Assembly: GCA_000799755.1 (NCBI GenBank)
Contig: JUHI01000004.1
Span: forward strand, 402,357-466,356
Direction of reading: 5' to 3'
Length of the DNA stretch: 64,000 nt
Source of the DNA: Martinezella tropici
Lineage (GTDB): Bacteria; Pseudomonadota; Alphaproteobacteria; Rhizobiales; Rhizobiaceae
The notes under the pieces were generated by a model. The model made no database searches. It was not told the origin of the DNA and was given only the letters and a program-made list of their open reading frames with translations. Numbering within the stretch: position 1 is the stretch's first letter; the number at the start of each line of letters is the position of its first letter. Of the stretch, positions 7,997-17,114 are shown piece after piece. A program made the position numbers and the translations under genes.

Positions 7997-8455
7997 ATGA
8001 AGCCCCCTAATGACTGCGCCACAAACGTAACACGCGAGAAGGCAACCGCTGCATCCGAGTTCATGAAGCGGCTAGCCAATCCAACGCGGCTGATGATCGC
8101 CTGCGCACTCGTCGAGGGAGAGCGCTCGGTGGGTGATCTGGAAACGGCACTTGGCCTCAAGCAGCCCGCGCTGTCGCAGCAGCTCGCCGAGCTGCGCGAT
8201 GCCGGCATCGTCGAGAGCCGGCGCGAGGTGAAGCAGGTCTTCTACCGCTTGGCAGATCCGCGCGCCGTCGCGCTGATTGCGACCCTGCATCAGATTTTCT
8301 GCGGGGAAGAACTGGATTTGTCGTCCGTGACGAAAGCTGCCGCATCGCTTGCGAAGCAGTCCGCGAACCTGGCGCCGTTGGTGGCGGCACCCTCACTCCG
8401 TCGCTCGCCGGAAGCCGCACGTTTCGCCCGCGTCTCCTCGCCCAAAGCAGGCTAA
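7997..8455 (+). CDS. bigR: ArsR-family repressor, BigR/SqrR-like
   Basis: 152 residues, with an ArsR winged helix at about 18-95 ([33 protein letters not shown]). Two cysteines sit at 36 and 102. This 66-residue spacing equals that of the two regulatory cysteines of BigR and SqrR, which form a disulfide or tetrasulfide with persulfides and release DNA. About 50 residues of basic, low-complexity tail follow the domain. The gene stands five bases after the persulfide dioxygenase and just before the YeeE/YedE pair, the usual order in BigR operons. It probably represses this operon and sqr by binding in the 5811-5980 region. The symbol rests on context and the cysteine pair. Confidence 0.88.
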   Translation: MKPPNDCATNVTREKATAASEFMKRLANPTRLMIACALVEGERSVGDLETALGLKQPALSQQLAELRDAGIVESRREVKQVFYRLADPRAVALIATLHQIFCGEELDLSSVTKAAASLAKQSANLAPLVAAPSLRRSPEAARFARVSSPKAG

Positions 8456-8459
8456 GAGG

Positions 8460-8906
8460 ATGGATGACGCAGTGTTTTCCGCGATCTCGTTCCCCTATTC
8501 TTCCTCACTGCTTGGCGGCGCGCTGATAGGCGCGTCCGCTGCCGTTTTGCTTTTGCTCAACGGCCGCATCGCGGGCATCAGCGGCATCGTCGGCGCGCTC
8601 TTCCAGAAACCCGATGCACGGTTCTTCACCAATTTGGCCTTTGTCGCCGGACTGGTTCTCGGACCCATCGGATATCTCATCATGTTCGGCGCCTGGCCGA
8701 CTGTCCGAATCGAGACATCGACGGCGCTGCTCATCCTCGCAGGCCTGCTCGTTGGCTTCGGGACGCGCATGGGGTCCGGCTGCACTTCGGGTCATGGTGT
8801 CGTCGGTCTCGCCCGCCTGTCGCCGCGATCCATGGCCGCGGTCGCGACATTTCTCGCGATGGCAATGTTGACGGTATTCCTGATGCGGATCGGCGGTGTC
8901 GCATGA
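8460..8906 (+). CDS. YeeE/YedE half transporter (PmpA-like)
   Basis: 148 residues with four predicted membrane helices and the signature [21 protein letters not shown], in which the cysteine and the GHG are conserved in YeeE/YedE (thiosulfate/sulfur transport) proteins. It is half the size of E. coli YeeE (TsuA) and pairs with the next gene, which encodes the other half. The start ATG 8460 follows the sequence AAGAGG. In BigR operons these two genes are called pmpA and pmpB and are proposed to move reduced sulfur compounds across the inner membrane. Direction and substrate are not shown by the sequence. Confidence 0.88.
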   Translation: MDDAVFSAISFPYSSSLLGGALIGASAAVLLLLNGRIAGISGIVGALFQKPDARFFTNLAFVAGLVLGPIGYLIMFGAWPTVRIETSTALLILAGLLVGFGTRMGSGCTSGHGVVGLARLSPRSMAAVATFLAMAMLTVFLMRIGGVA

Positions 8907-9346
8907 CATCGCTGTTGCGCGCACTGACCGCTCTTCTCTCCGGGTCGATCTTCGGATTCGGATTGTCGCTCTCGGGCATGCTCGATCCCGCCCGGGTGCG
9001 CGGATTCCTGGATATCACCGGGAAATGGGATCCGAGCCTCGTCTTCGTGCTCGGCGGTGCGGTGATCGTCGCCGCCATCGCCTACCAGGTTTCCCAGTTC
9101 GTCGTTCGCCCACTCCTCGACGATCGTTTTCATCTGCCTCGGAAGACCACGATCGACCGGCGTCTAATCCTGGGCTCGGCGATTTTCGGGATCGGCTGGG
9201 GTATTGCCGGCTTCTGCCCCGGACCGGCGGTCGCCTCGCTGGCGCTTGGGCTAGTGCCGGCCGGCCTGTTTGTCATCGCCATGCTGATCGGAATGATCCT
9301 TCACGATCGTCTCATCGCCCAGTGGGTGGGGAAGGCCAACTCATGA
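8903..9346 (+). CDS. YeeE/YedE half transporter (PmpB-like)
   Basis: 147 residues with four membrane helices. The N-terminal signature [24 protein letters not shown] and a second conserved stretch, [19 protein letters not shown], hold the cysteine matching that of the partner half. Start and stop overlap both neighbours by four bases (ATGA at 8903 and at 9343), so the two transporter halves and the TauE-like exporter are made in step. Together with the preceding gene it should form one complete YeeE/YedE unit. Confidence 0.88.
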   Translation: MTSLLRALTALLSGSIFGFGLSLSGMLDPARVRGFLDITGKWDPSLVFVLGGAVIVAAIAYQVSQFVVRPLLDDRFHLPRKTTIDRRLILGSAIFGIGWGIAGFCPGPAVASLALGLVPAGLFVIAMLIGMILHDRLIAQWVGKANS

Positions 9347-10122
9347 TCGGCAATATGGGCGCCGCGCTTGCGTCCGGCGCAGCTGTGGGCTTCTCGCTCG
9401 GTCTTGTTGGTGGCGGCGGATCGATCCTGGCGACGCCGTTGCTGCTCTATGTCGTTGGGGTCTCGCAGCCGCATATCGCGATCGGCACGGGCGCGCTCGC
9501 CGTCTCGGTCAACGCGTTCGCCAATTTCGCCGGGCATGCGCGTGCCGGCAATGTCCGCTGGCGCTGCGCAATTGTCTTCGCCGTGATCGGCACCGTAGGT
9601 GCGCTCGCAGGCTCCACTCTCGGCAAGCTCGTCGATGGCGATCACCTGCTCTTCGTGTTCGGGCTCCTTATGTTGTCGGTCGCCGGGATGATGTTGAGGC
9701 GACGCCGGGAGAATGCGGCTCCCGAGCGCCCCGCCGATCTCAGGACCTGCCTCATCACAGCCGCGGTGTCGTTCTCGGCCGGTCTGGCGTCTGGCTTTTT
9801 CGGCATCGGGGGCGGCTTTCTGATCGTTCCTGGCCTGCTCCTCGCTACCCGTATGCCGATGATCAAGGCGGTCGGGTCCTCTCTGCTCGCCGTAGCCTGC
9901 TTCGGACTCGCGACGGCCATCAACTATTCGCTTTCGGGTCTCGTCGATTGGCCGGTCGCTGCTGAATTTATCGGCGGAGGCATCATCGGCGGTTTCATCG
10001 GCATGACGCTCGCCAATCGCCTGTCCACGCAGAAGAACACGTTGAACCGCATCCTTGCCGTCCTGATCTTCATCGTCGCTCTCTACGTTCTCTATCGCAG
10101 CGGAATGACGCTGATCGGGTGA
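9343..10122 (+). CDS. TauE/SafE family sulfite/sulfur-compound exporter
   Basis: 259 residues with about seven to eight membrane helices in two repeats, each starting with a glycine-rich motif: GFSLGLVGGGGSILATPLL at the N-terminus and GLASGFFGIGGGFLIVPGLL in the middle. This duplicated motif defines TauE/SafE (DUF81) proteins, several of which export sulfite or sulfoacetate. As the last gene of the detoxification operon it is best read as the exit route for sulfite made by the persulfide dioxygenase. Its start overlaps the previous stop. After its stop, the second tandem regulator box begins a new transcription unit. Confidence 0.9.
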   Translation: MIGNMGAALASGAAVGFSLGLVGGGGSILATPLLLYVVGVSQPHIAIGTGALAVSVNAFANFAGHARAGNVRWRCAIVFAVIGTVGALAGSTLGKLVDGDHLLFVFGLLMLSVAGMMLRRRRENAAPERPADLRTCLITAAVSFSAGLASGFFGIGGGFLIVPGLLLATRMPMIKAVGSSLLAVACFGLATAINYSLSGLVDWPVAAEFIGGGIIGGFIGMTLANRLSTQKNTLNRILAVLIFIVALYVLYRSGMTLIG

Positions 10123-10150
10123 TACGGGCAGGCCCGAGCCTACGCCGTAC

Positions 10151-10167
10151 CTTAAGACTGCCTTAAG
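10151..10167. promoter_or_regulatory. PmrA/QseB-type tandem box 2
   Basis: Perfect CTTAAG-ACTGC-CTTAAG, 63 bp before the soxB-like start at 10231 and 28 bp after the tauE-like stop. It separates the BigR-type operon from the soxB-like/tsdA/dsrE unit. Confidence 0.75.
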
Positions 10168-10230
10168 CTCACGGGCCAAGCTTCCCGGTAAACGGACAGG
10201 TCATTGCCGAGTATGGCCGGAGGAGCGGGT

Positions 10231-11682
10231 ATGATGTCTCACAGGACGCGCAGGTTAACGATCCTGCAGATCAACGATACGCACGGCTACCTCGAGCCGC
10301 ACCCGGAATTGGTCTGGCACGGCCGTACTCCGTCCTTCCCCACGCTCGGCGGTTACGCCCGCATTGCTTCCCTCTTCAAGGCCGTTCGCCTCGATCGCCC
10401 CAACGCCGTGCTGGTCCTCGACAATGGCGATACGTTTCACGGGACATATCCCGCCGTTTCCTCGAAAGGCGAGGCGCTCGTGCCGCTCGCCAACGCTCTT
10501 GGCCTCGATGCGATGACCGCGCACTGGGAATTCGCGTGGGGACCAGCTCATTTCCAGGATCTGGTCACCCGACTGAACTATCCGATGCTGGCGATCAATT
10601 GTTACCAGGTGGACACCGGCAAGCGTCCCTTTCCCTCCTCCCATATCGTGGAACATGGGGGATTGCGGATCGGGGTGATCGGAATCGCGGCGACGATCCT
10701 CGACAAAACCATGCCGCCGCAATTCAGCACGGGCCTGAGGTTCACCATCGGAGATGAGGAGCTGCCAGCCGAAATCCATCGGTTACGCCATCACCTCAGC
10801 GTCGATCTGATCGTCGTCCTATCCCATCTTGGATTGCCGCAGGATATCAAGCTTGCCGGAACAGTCGGAGGCATCGATGTCCTCCTCAGCGGGCATACGC
10901 ATGATCGGCTTGAAACCCCGATCACGGTCAACGGCACAGTGATTATCCAGTCGGGCTGCCATGGCGCATTCATTGGGCGGCTCGATCTCTCGGTGTTGAA
11001 AGGCGAGGTCACAGTCGAAAGTCACCAGCTTATTCCGGTAGACGATGGCATCGTGGCCGACCCGGACATGCAGCAAATGGTCGATGAGGTGATGGCGCCG
11101 TATCGCGCTACGCTGAATGCGCGCGTCGGTCATTCCACAGACGACCTTCACCGCAACACCATTTTCGATTGTCCGATGGACGATCTTCTCCAGGCAGCAA
11201 TCACGCGAGCAGCGGGTCTCGACATCGGCTTCTCGAACGGCTGGCGCTACGGCGCCCCCATTCCGGCTGGCCCGATCCGCGAGAACGATTTGTGGAACAT
11301 CATACCCGTCAATCCTCCGGTATCGACCGTCGATCTCACCGGTGCGGAGATCGTCGCGATGATGGAGGAAAACCTCGAACGCACCTTCTCCGCCGATCCG
11401 TATGGACAGATGAGCGGCTATGTGAAGCGCTTCAGCGGCATGACGGTCTTTGCCAAAATCGAGAACCCCAAGGGGCAGCGTATCGAACACCTGTTCGTGG
11501 GGGACAATAAAATCGATCCAACGGCAACGTATCGGGCGGCCTTCGTGACGGCGCAGGGCGTGCCCGCGCGCTACGGCCGCAATCGCCAACAGCTGCCGAT
11601 GACCGCGATCGAGGCGCTTCGAACCCATCTCGCGACAGGCCCCAAGCCTGACTTTGTCGCCGGGCGGGTGATCTGCGTTTGA
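10231..11682 (+). CDS. SoxB-like 5'-nucleotidase-family protein without export signal
   Basis: 483 residues from ATG 10231, which follows GGAGGAG; in-frame TTG 10204 and ATG 10213 are weaker. The N-terminal metallophosphoesterase domain has Asp16/His18 (QINDTHGYLEPH), Asp64/Asp67 (LDNGDTFHG) and the later GHTHD. Where nucleotidases have GNHEFD, this protein has HWEFAWG (98-104), the variant typical of SoxB, the dimanganese thiosulfohydrolase of the Sox pathway. A C-terminal 5'-nucleotidase domain follows (GFSNGWRYGAPIPAG). Unlike SoxB, it starts directly at the domain, with neither a Tat signal nor a signal peptide, so it may be cytosolic. A tsdA-like and a dsrE-like gene follow, and tandem box 2 precedes it. 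Its reaction may be thiosulfohydrolase-like or nucleotidase. Confidence 0.8.
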   Translation: MMSHRTRRLTILQINDTHGYLEPHPELVWHGRTPSFPTLGGYARIASLFKAVRLDRPNAVLVLDNGDTFHGTYPAVSSKGEALVPLANALGLDAMTAHWEFAWGPAHFQDLVTRLNYPMLAINCYQVDTGKRPFPSSHIVEHGGLRIGVIGIAATILDKTMPPQFSTGLRFTIGDEELPAEIHRLRHHLSVDLIVVLSHLGLPQDIKLAGTVGGIDVLLSGHTHDRLETPITVNGTVIIQSGCHGAFIGRLDLSVLKGEVTVESHQLIPVDDGIVADPDMQQMVDEVMAPYRATLNARVGHSTDDLHRNTIFDCPMDDLLQAAITRAAGLDIGFSNGWRYGAPIPAGPIRENDLWNIIPVNPPVSTVDLTGAEIVAMMEENLERTFSADPYGQMSGYVKRFSGMTVFAKIENPKGQRIEHLFVGDNKIDPTATYRAAFVTAQGVPARYGRNRQQLPMTAIEALRTHLATGPKPDFVAGRVICV

Positions 11683-11725
11683 CCTCGTACACCGATGCAG
11701 ACAACGAGAAACGGAGGAAAGTGCC

Positions 11726-12820
11726 ATGAACTGGCGAAACGCAACAAAGATCGTCGCCGGGACAGCGGCCGGGATCATATTCGTGATGACTTTGAGCTAT
11801 TTAGGCAAACATGGCTTCGGCGCAGTGGGGCCGACCGCAGCTCAAACTACCACCTCACAAACCGCCAAGACCGCCGTTTCGCAAAGCACGACCACAGTGG
11901 CCGCCTCCAATTCTGACAGTTGGTCCGTTCCCGACATCGACAAGCTTCCCGACGATCCTTGGGGCCGTACCGTGCGGATGGGCCGAGACCTCACCGTCGA
12001 AACTTACAAACATATCGGCCCGGAGGCCGCCGATCCCCAGAAGCGGTATGCCGGCAGCAACATGTCCTGTCAGAGCTGTCACCTGGAGGCCGGAACCAAG
12101 CCGTATGCGTTGCCTTTCGTCGGTGTGTTCGCCGATTTCCCACAATATCGTGCGCGCGAAGGCGAAGTCGGCACGCTTGAAGATCGCATCAATGGCTGCA
12201 TGACCCGCAGTCTGAACGGTCGACCCTTGCCGGTTGAATCCGACGAGATGAAAGCCTTCGTCGCCTATATCAAGTTTCTCTCGACCGGCCGTCCGATCGG
12301 CGGCAAGACCCCGGGACGCGGCTCGGGCGAGATGGCCGAACTGTCGCGCGCGGCCGACCCGAAGGCCGGCGCGCAGGTATTCGCCGACAATTGCGCCGCC
12401 TGCCACGGCGCTGATGGCCAGGGCAAGCGGATCGGCGTTGTCGGCGATGCCAAGGGCTACGAGTTCCCACCGCTGTGGGGATCAGGAAGCTTCAACAATG
12501 GCGCCGGCATGGGCCGTCTGATCTCGGCGGCGAACTTTATCCGCTCAAACATGCCGAACGGCACGACGCACGACCAGCCGCTCCTGACGCCGGAGCAAGC
12601 CTGGGATGTCGCCGCTTACGTTGAATCGATGGACCGGCCGCAAAAGAAGGATGTCGACAAGGATTATCCAGTCCGCACAGAGAAGGCCGTCGATGCCGGG
12701 TATGGCCCGTATGCGGACGGACTGCCGCAGGACCAACACAAATACGGTCCGTTCCAACCGATCCGTGACAAGCTGAAGGCCATGAAACCCGCCCCTGCTG
12801 GCGAGAAGTCAAAGCCGTAG
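11726..12820 (+). CDS. tsdA: Dihaem c-type cytochrome, thiosulfate dehydrogenase (TsdA-like)
   Basis: 364 residues with an N-terminal membrane anchor or signal (10-27) and a long Thr/Gln-rich linker. There are two haem c sites: Cys115-Cys118-His119 (CQSCH) and Cys223-Cys226-His227 (CAACH). Between them, Cys158 in RINGCMTRSLNG lies 43 residues after the first haem cysteine. TsdA enzymes use a cysteine in this place as the axial ligand of the active-site haem, which supports thiosulfate dehydrogenase (thiosulfate to tetrathionate) or the reverse. GGAGG precedes ATG 11726. The gene lies 43 bp after the soxB-like gene in the same direction and is probably cotranscribed from the promoter near box 2. 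The C-terminal tail is Lys/Pro-rich. Confidence 0.86.
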   Translation: MNWRNATKIVAGTAAGIIFVMTLSYLGKHGFGAVGPTAAQTTTSQTAKTAVSQSTTTVAASNSDSWSVPDIDKLPDDPWGRTVRMGRDLTVETYKHIGPEAADPQKRYAGSNMSCQSCHLEAGTKPYALPFVGVFADFPQYRAREGEVGTLEDRINGCMTRSLNGRPLPVESDEMKAFVAYIKFLSTGRPIGGKTPGRGSGEMAELSRAADPKAGAQVFADNCAACHGADGQGKRIGVVGDAKGYEFPPLWGSGSFNNGAGMGRLISAANFIRSNMPNGTTHDQPLLTPEQAWDVAAYVESMDRPQKKDVDKDYPVRTEKAVDAGYGPYADGLPQDQHKYGPFQPIRDKLKAMKPAPAGEKSKP

Positions 12821-12846
12821 ATACTTCAGTATTAGGGAGAAATCCG

Positions 12847-13308
12847 ATGAATCGATCATTAAAGACACTGCTCATCGCAGGAATGCTCTTGCTGACATGG
12901 AGCTCATTCAATGCGAACGCTGCCCCGGCCGGCTATTATACCGACCAGAAGGTTGTCTATCACAACGATGGAGGTGCACCTGACAACGCCACTTATTTCA
13001 AGCGGATGCTGAACAGCATAAATAACCATGTCGCGGCAGTTGGACGGGATCATATCGAGATCCGCGTGGTCAATCACGGCAGTGGTCTTGATCTCTTCCA
13101 GCTGGCCAATGACGACAAGGATCTCGCCAGACAGGTCGATGTGCTACGGGGCGAAGGCGTACGCTTCCTCATCTGTGCCAACACCTTGAGGGAGCGTAAA
13201 ATCGATTGGCATCAGCTCTACGGCGTCTCGCAAGACGATATCGTTCCGAGCGGCGTGGCCGAACTGGCACGCCTCGAGCAAATGGGCTTTGTCTATATCC
13301 ATCTTTGA
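12847..13308 (+). CDS. Exported DsrE-family protein
   Basis: 153 residues with a signal peptide (about 1-25, ending NANAAPA). The body shows the DsrE/DsrF-like Rossmann fold: a first strand QKVVYHNDG, an alternating central part, and RFLICANTLRERKIDWHQL, where a cysteine sits at the usual DsrE position. DsrE-type proteins carry sulfur as cysteine persulfide. Exported single-domain versions next to tsdA, soxB or sqr are common in sulfur-oxidizing bacteria and may trap sulfane sulfur in the periplasm. GGGAG precedes the ATG, 26 bp after the cytochrome stop. It is the last gene of this rightward unit and faces convergent genes. Confidence 0.85.
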   Translation: MNRSLKTLLIAGMLLLTWSSFNANAAPAGYYTDQKVVYHNDGGAPDNATYFKRMLNSINNHVAAVGRDHIEIRVVNHGSGLDLFQLANDDKDLARQVDVLRGEGVRFLICANTLRERKIDWHQLYGVSQDDIVPSGVAELARLEQMGFVYIHL

Positions 13309-13395
13309 ACGGTGGCGGCAGCCGACCGAGCCGTTCGACAAAATATGCCACGCGCGCAAAGAGTCGCTGGCGGCGAACGAGCCCGGCGAAACCAC

Positions 13396-13887
13396 TTATG
13401 ATGAGACTTTCGACGTCAAGCGGGCGGATAGGTACAAACCAAAGCCGAACATGCAATGGCCGACAAGCTGCACGATCCGGATGGTATTCACGTTTGGCGC
13501 CTTCGCGCTGGCGATGCCGAACCCCATTGCCGGCGCCATGATGAACCATCCGGCGCCGATTGCGACCACACCGACGATGAGCGCCGGAAGCAGAGTGGGG
13601 CGGCGCGCCCAATTCAAGCCCCAGATAGCAAGCAGCACGCCAGCGTAGACGATGCCGATCAGATAATGGACGGTCCATCCGACAACCGTCTCATAGGGCA
13701 TCGCCTGTGCCGCGGCGATGTTGTCATGCGTGAACTGCCCAATCATCATGTGGCTGAACCAGCGGCCGGCCATGGTCCAGTTCGATCCAGGCAGCCCGAA
13801 AAGCCCGACCAACAGGCGTCCCCATATGTCGTACACCGCCGTCGCGCCGACGCCGATCACAATGCTTCGATAAATATATTCTTTCAT
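13396..13887 (-). CDS. DUF2938 family membrane protein
   Basis: 163 residues with four predicted membrane helices (about 7-25, 68-90, 98-118 and 138-155). The sequence pattern (TAVYDIWGRLL, GRWFSHMMIGQFTHDNI, GWTVHYLIGIVYAG) matches the DUF2938 family of small membrane proteins with unknown function. It is probably the last gene of a leftward series that includes the LysR regulator at 13936, from which it is separated by 48 bp. GAGG lies nine bases before the ATG. Confidence 0.8.
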   Translation of the reverse strand: MKEYIYRSIVIGVGATAVYDIWGRLLVGLFGLPGSNWTMAGRWFSHMMIGQFTHDNIAAAQAMPYETVVGWTVHYLIGIVYAGVLLAIWGLNWARRPTLLPALIVGVVAIGAGWFIMAPAMGFGIASAKAPNVNTIRIVQLVGHCMFGFGLYLSARLTSKVSS

Positions 13888-13935
13888 GAGTTCAGAAGTC
13901 CTCGGGTTTTTCTCGCGCCTGTCCGGCCGACGAAA

Positions 13936-14844
13936 TCAAGTTGATAGGAGTTGAGGCGCTTTCTCGAGAATCTTGCCGAGCAGGCCGATGATGGACGTGA
14001 CGAGTTCGGGCCGGTCATCCTTGCGCCAGCTTATGAGAAACGGCGAAGTTGAACCGGGTTCGCCCAGTTGCCGATAACAGACATCGCTTCGCATCCGCTG
14101 AACCACGGCAGGCACGATGCAGATGCCATACTCGGCCGCCACAAGACCGAGCGCCACCTGCAGCTCGCTCGCCTCGATCACGTCCTTGGGGCGAAAACCG
14201 CGCGTCGCGAAAAGCGCCTGCAGCGAGCTGGGCAAATGAGGCGGTTCACCGGCGGGATATTGGATGAACGTTTGCTCCAGAAGATCTTGCAGCTGAAGCG
14301 GTGCGGGCGCGGCCCCGGCCAACGCGTGCCCGATCGGAAGCGCCACAAAGAGCGATTCCTCCCGCACGAGCATTTGAGCGACGTCCGGCTCAACCACTCG
14401 CATCCGGCCGAATGCTATATCGATCCTGCCCTCCCTGAGGCTGGCGATCAGACCATCCGGAGCCAACTCAAGGAGATCGATATGCAGCCGAGGATTGGCT
14501 GCGCGAAGCTCGCGCAGAAGCTCCGGAAAGCGGCTATAGAGAACGGTGGTCTCCACACCAATCCGAACCGGCGGCTGCCCCGTCTTGCCGAGCGACAGCG
14601 TGTCCCGCGCCAGCAACTCAACACGGGCGAGGATCTCTTCCGCCCGCTGCCGGAACAATTCCCCGGCAGGAGTCAGGGCCGGTGGCCGGGCCTGACGGTC
14701 GATCAGGGGCGTCCCGATCTCCGTTTCCAATTGCCGGAGCTGGCGGCTGAACGGCGGCTGCGCGATATTCACCTCCGCGGCGGCGCGGGTGAAGTTCAAG
14801 GTTCTGGCGAAGGCGAGGAAATAGCGAAGCTGCCTGAGTTCCAT
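13936..14844 (-). CDS. LysR-family regulator, CatR/BenM-like
   Basis: 302 residues from MELRQLRYFLAFART, the standard LysR opening; an ATG 45 bases upstream would add an unusual N-terminal extension. The helix-turn-helix (NFTRAAAEVNIAQPPFSRQLRQLE) occupies about 18-42, and a C-terminal effector domain covers 90-300. The PPFSRQL form and the effector region resemble regulators of aromatic-acid genes. That agrees with the upstream efflux operon, whose AaeB-like pump exports aromatic acids in the best studied case. The gene runs in the same direction as the pump genes rather than divergently, so its promoter may be internal. Confidence 0.86.
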   Translation of the reverse strand: MELRQLRYFLAFARTLNFTRAAAEVNIAQPPFSRQLRQLETEIGTPLIDRQARPPALTPAGELFRQRAEEILARVELLARDTLSLGKTGQPPVRIGVETTVLYSRFPELLRELRAANPRLHIDLLELAPDGLIASLREGRIDIAFGRMRVVEPDVAQMLVREESLFVALPIGHALAGAAPAPLQLQDLLEQTFIQYPAGEPPHLPSSLQALFATRGFRPKDVIEASELQVALGLVAAEYGICIVPAVVQRMRSDVCYRQLGEPGSTSPFLISWRKDDRPELVTSIIGLLGKILEKAPQLLST

Positions 14845-14959
14845 AGGGGATGTGCCAGTCCGGCCCTCCTTTATTGTGTCGGGGATCAATTAAAGATCTA
14901 TCATAGCGTTTAGACCGTACATTGGTCTCCCGATATGCAAGGGAGAAGGTTTCTAAGCT

Positions 14960-15598
14960 TCAGACGTGGGCGATCTGGAGCGCGTTCCACTCCGCGAGGG
15001 TGCCGCCTATTCGCGAGGCAATCGCGAGGTGGACGACATCGGCCAGATCGCGATCGCTTGCGCCTGCCTGCTTGGCATCGCGGCTGTGCTTTTCGATGCA
15101 GTAGATACAGCGCGAGATCGTGGCGCAGGCGACGGCGATCAGCTCATAATCCCGGGTGCTCAGGCGTGAACCGGAACCGTGGGCCGTGGCGATGCGGTGG
15201 ATCAGGCTTTTATAGGCCTCAGGGTCAGCCTTCCTGAAATGGTCCATATAGGCGCGGTCCTCAGCCGGATCATGGCTGCCGGAATCGCATCCGTTGGGGT
15301 CGGTGAATTTGAAAACGAGCCGGCCATAGGCCGTAGCCGCGCCGGCTTTGAGTTCGCATGCCACGAACACGGCCTCGGCGATCTCGCCGTCGGACGCGAC
15401 AGCCCGGGCGTGCTCGACGGCCTCCTTCGCCATATCACGGTTCGGGATCGACAGGGCGATGGCGAGGCGGACCAATGCAGTCAGCCGGGGCGTTAGGCTT
15501 TCCGCAGCAGTGCGTTGGATGTCGGTTGCGTAGCGGTTCACCGCATCAACGATTTCGGGGCATTGCGTCTGCAGAAAATCGTCGGGATTGGGGGTCAT
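14960..15598 (-). CDS. Carboxymuconolactone decarboxylase/AhpD-like protein
   Basis: 212 residues from ATG 15598, which follows GGAG. There are two carboxymuconolactone decarboxylase-fold repeats; the second holds the AhpD-type redox motif Cys-Ile-Tyr-Cys with a following His (CIYCIEKHSRD). Proteins with this motif reduce peroxides or recycle peroxiredoxin partners. The first repeat lacks the motif. The N-terminus is acidic and hydrophilic, so the protein is cytosolic. It sits 35 bp after the NodT-type outer-membrane gene in the same direction and may be part of that operon. Confidence 0.82.
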   Translation of the reverse strand: MTPNPDDFLQTQCPEIVDAVNRYATDIQRTAAESLTPRLTALVRLAIALSIPNRDMAKEAVEHARAVASDGEIAEAVFVACELKAGAATAYGRLVFKFTDPNGCDSGSHDPAEDRAYMDHFRKADPEAYKSLIHRIATAHGSGSRLSTRDYELIAVACATISRCIYCIEKHSRDAKQAGASDRDLADVVHLAIASRIGGTLAEWNALQIAHV

Positions 15599-15632
15599 GG
15601 CACTTCTCCTTTGGTTGTGACGTGGAAATCGA

Positions 15633-17114
15633 TCATTGCCGGGCACTCACATTGGACCGCGGTGATGCATCCTTGACCGGCTTCGCCGTGGTTTCCCAAC
15701 CACCGCCAAGCGCAAGAAAGAGGACGACCTGATCGTGAGCAATCTGCGTCCTCATGCTGGCGAGAACAGCCTCGGCGCTGACAAGGGTGCGCTCGGCATC
15801 GAGCGTCGCCAGGGCTCCGCTCCGGCCGCCAGCCTGCAACGCCCGCGCGTCGGCGACGGCTCGTGCGGCCTCGTCGCGGGCGGCCACCAGGCTCTTCTGT
15901 CGATCAAGATCGTGTGTGTAATTGTTGAGAGCGGTCTCCACCTCCCGCAGAGCGCCGAGGACGATACCGTCGAAGCGGGCAAGCTGGCCCTTCTGTGTGG
16001 CCGTGGCCGCAGCGATCCTCGCACGCGGTCCGTTTTGGTTGAACTCCCAGGAAATGCCGGGACCGACGCTCCAGAAGTTGGTCGCGTGGCTCAACATATC
16101 ATCGACCAGACCCACCGAGCCGATCGAAGCGCCCAGCACGATGCGCGGATAAAGCTCCGCCGTCGCGACGCCGATCTCGGCGGTTCTCGCCGCCAGTTGG
16201 CGTTCAGCAACGCGGATATCCGGCCGCCGCCTCAGGAGCGCTGCACCATCACCAACCGGGATCGGGTGACCAAGTAACGGGGCAGCGACGCATCGGGTCA
16301 AGTCTGCTTCGAATTCGGAGGGCGGCCTCCCGGTGAGCGTTGCCAGCCGGAACAGCGCATTGCGCCGGCGGGCTTCGATGGCCGGAATGTTGGACTGAAT
16401 CTGGTCGACCAGCGTCTGCGACCGTGCCAGATCAAGCCGGGTCGCGCGCCCTCCGTCCTTAAGCTGCCGCGTGAGCGCGAGGCTTTGCTGTTGAAGGTTG
16501 AGGGATCGATTGGCCGCCGACAGTTCGTTGCCGGCGGAGCAGACATCGAGAAAGGCGGCTGTGACATCGGCTGCGACGCTGACGCGGACCCAGTCACGCG
16601 CCGCCTCGACCGCTTCGTCATCAGCCTTCGCTGCCTCGATCCCGCGCCTGATGCGCCCAAAAAGGTCGAGTTCATAGGATGCCGACAGCTTGAGGTTATA
16701 AACGTCAGACGGTGTCAGATAAGCGCTGGAGACATATTGCTCCGCCGAAGTCTGCGAACGGCTATACCCAACGTCGAGCCCGAGTTTCGGCTGGCCTTGA
16801 TATCGCGCTAGGTCCACCATCGCGCGACTGCGCTCCAGATTGGCTTCGGCCACCCTCAGATCAGTGTTCTCGGCCAGCGCCGCGGTAACGAGCCGGTCGA
16901 GATCGGAACTGCGATACAGATGCCACCATTGGAAAGGCAGTTCGTCTCCTGTCACGGCCGCCCCGCTTGTGCCGACGAACGGCACTTGCGCGCCAGGGGT
17001 GTTGAAGGTCGCTCTGGCGGGTAGATGATAATCGGGACCGACGGTGCATCCTGCCAAAACAGCGGCCGCCAGAAGCGGCGCTATTCTGCCGGCGCGAGAG
17101 AGTTGCGCCTTCAT
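15633..17114 (-). CDS. NodT-family outer-membrane efflux lipoprotein
   Basis: 493 residues with a lipoprotein signal (LLAAAVLAGCTVGPDYHLP) that acylates Cys23. The TolC-type body has two repeats of long coiled helices, with the RND/MFS outer-membrane factor signature (WWHLYRSSDLDRLVTAAL and RRRPDIRVAERQLAA). It forms the outer-membrane channel of a tripartite efflux pump. Its start overlaps the stop of the adaptor gene by four bases (17111-17114), so pump, adaptor and channel are one operon: FUSC, DUF1656, HlyD, NodT. Confidence 0.92.
   Translation of the reverse strand: MKAQLSRAGRIAPLLAAAVLAGCTVGPDYHLPARATFNTPGAQVPFVGTSGAAVTGDELPFQWWHLYRSSDLDRLVTAALAENTDLRVAEANLERSRAMVDLARYQGQPKLGLDVGYSRSQTSAEQYVSSAYLTPSDVYNLKLSASYELDLFGRIRRGIEAAKADDEAVEAARDWVRVSVAADVTAAFLDVCSAGNELSAANRSLNLQQQSLALTRQLKDGGRATRLDLARSQTLVDQIQSNIPAIEARRRNALFRLATLTGRPPSEFEADLTRCVAAPLLGHPIPVGDGAALLRRRPDIRVAERQLAARTAEIGVATAELYPRIVLGASIGSVGLVDDMLSHATNFWSVGPGISWEFNQNGPRARIAAATATQKGQLARFDGIVLGALREVETALNNYTHDLDRQKSLVAARDEAARAVADARALQAGGRSGALATLDAERTLVSAEAVLASMRTQIAHDQVVLFLALGGGWETTAKPVKDASPRSNVSARQ

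Noticed and set aside
16453..16458. Single CTTAAG inside the NodT gene, and others at about 29275 and 58889
   Set aside because: Each is a lone hexamer without the second copy five bases away; two are inside coding sequence.
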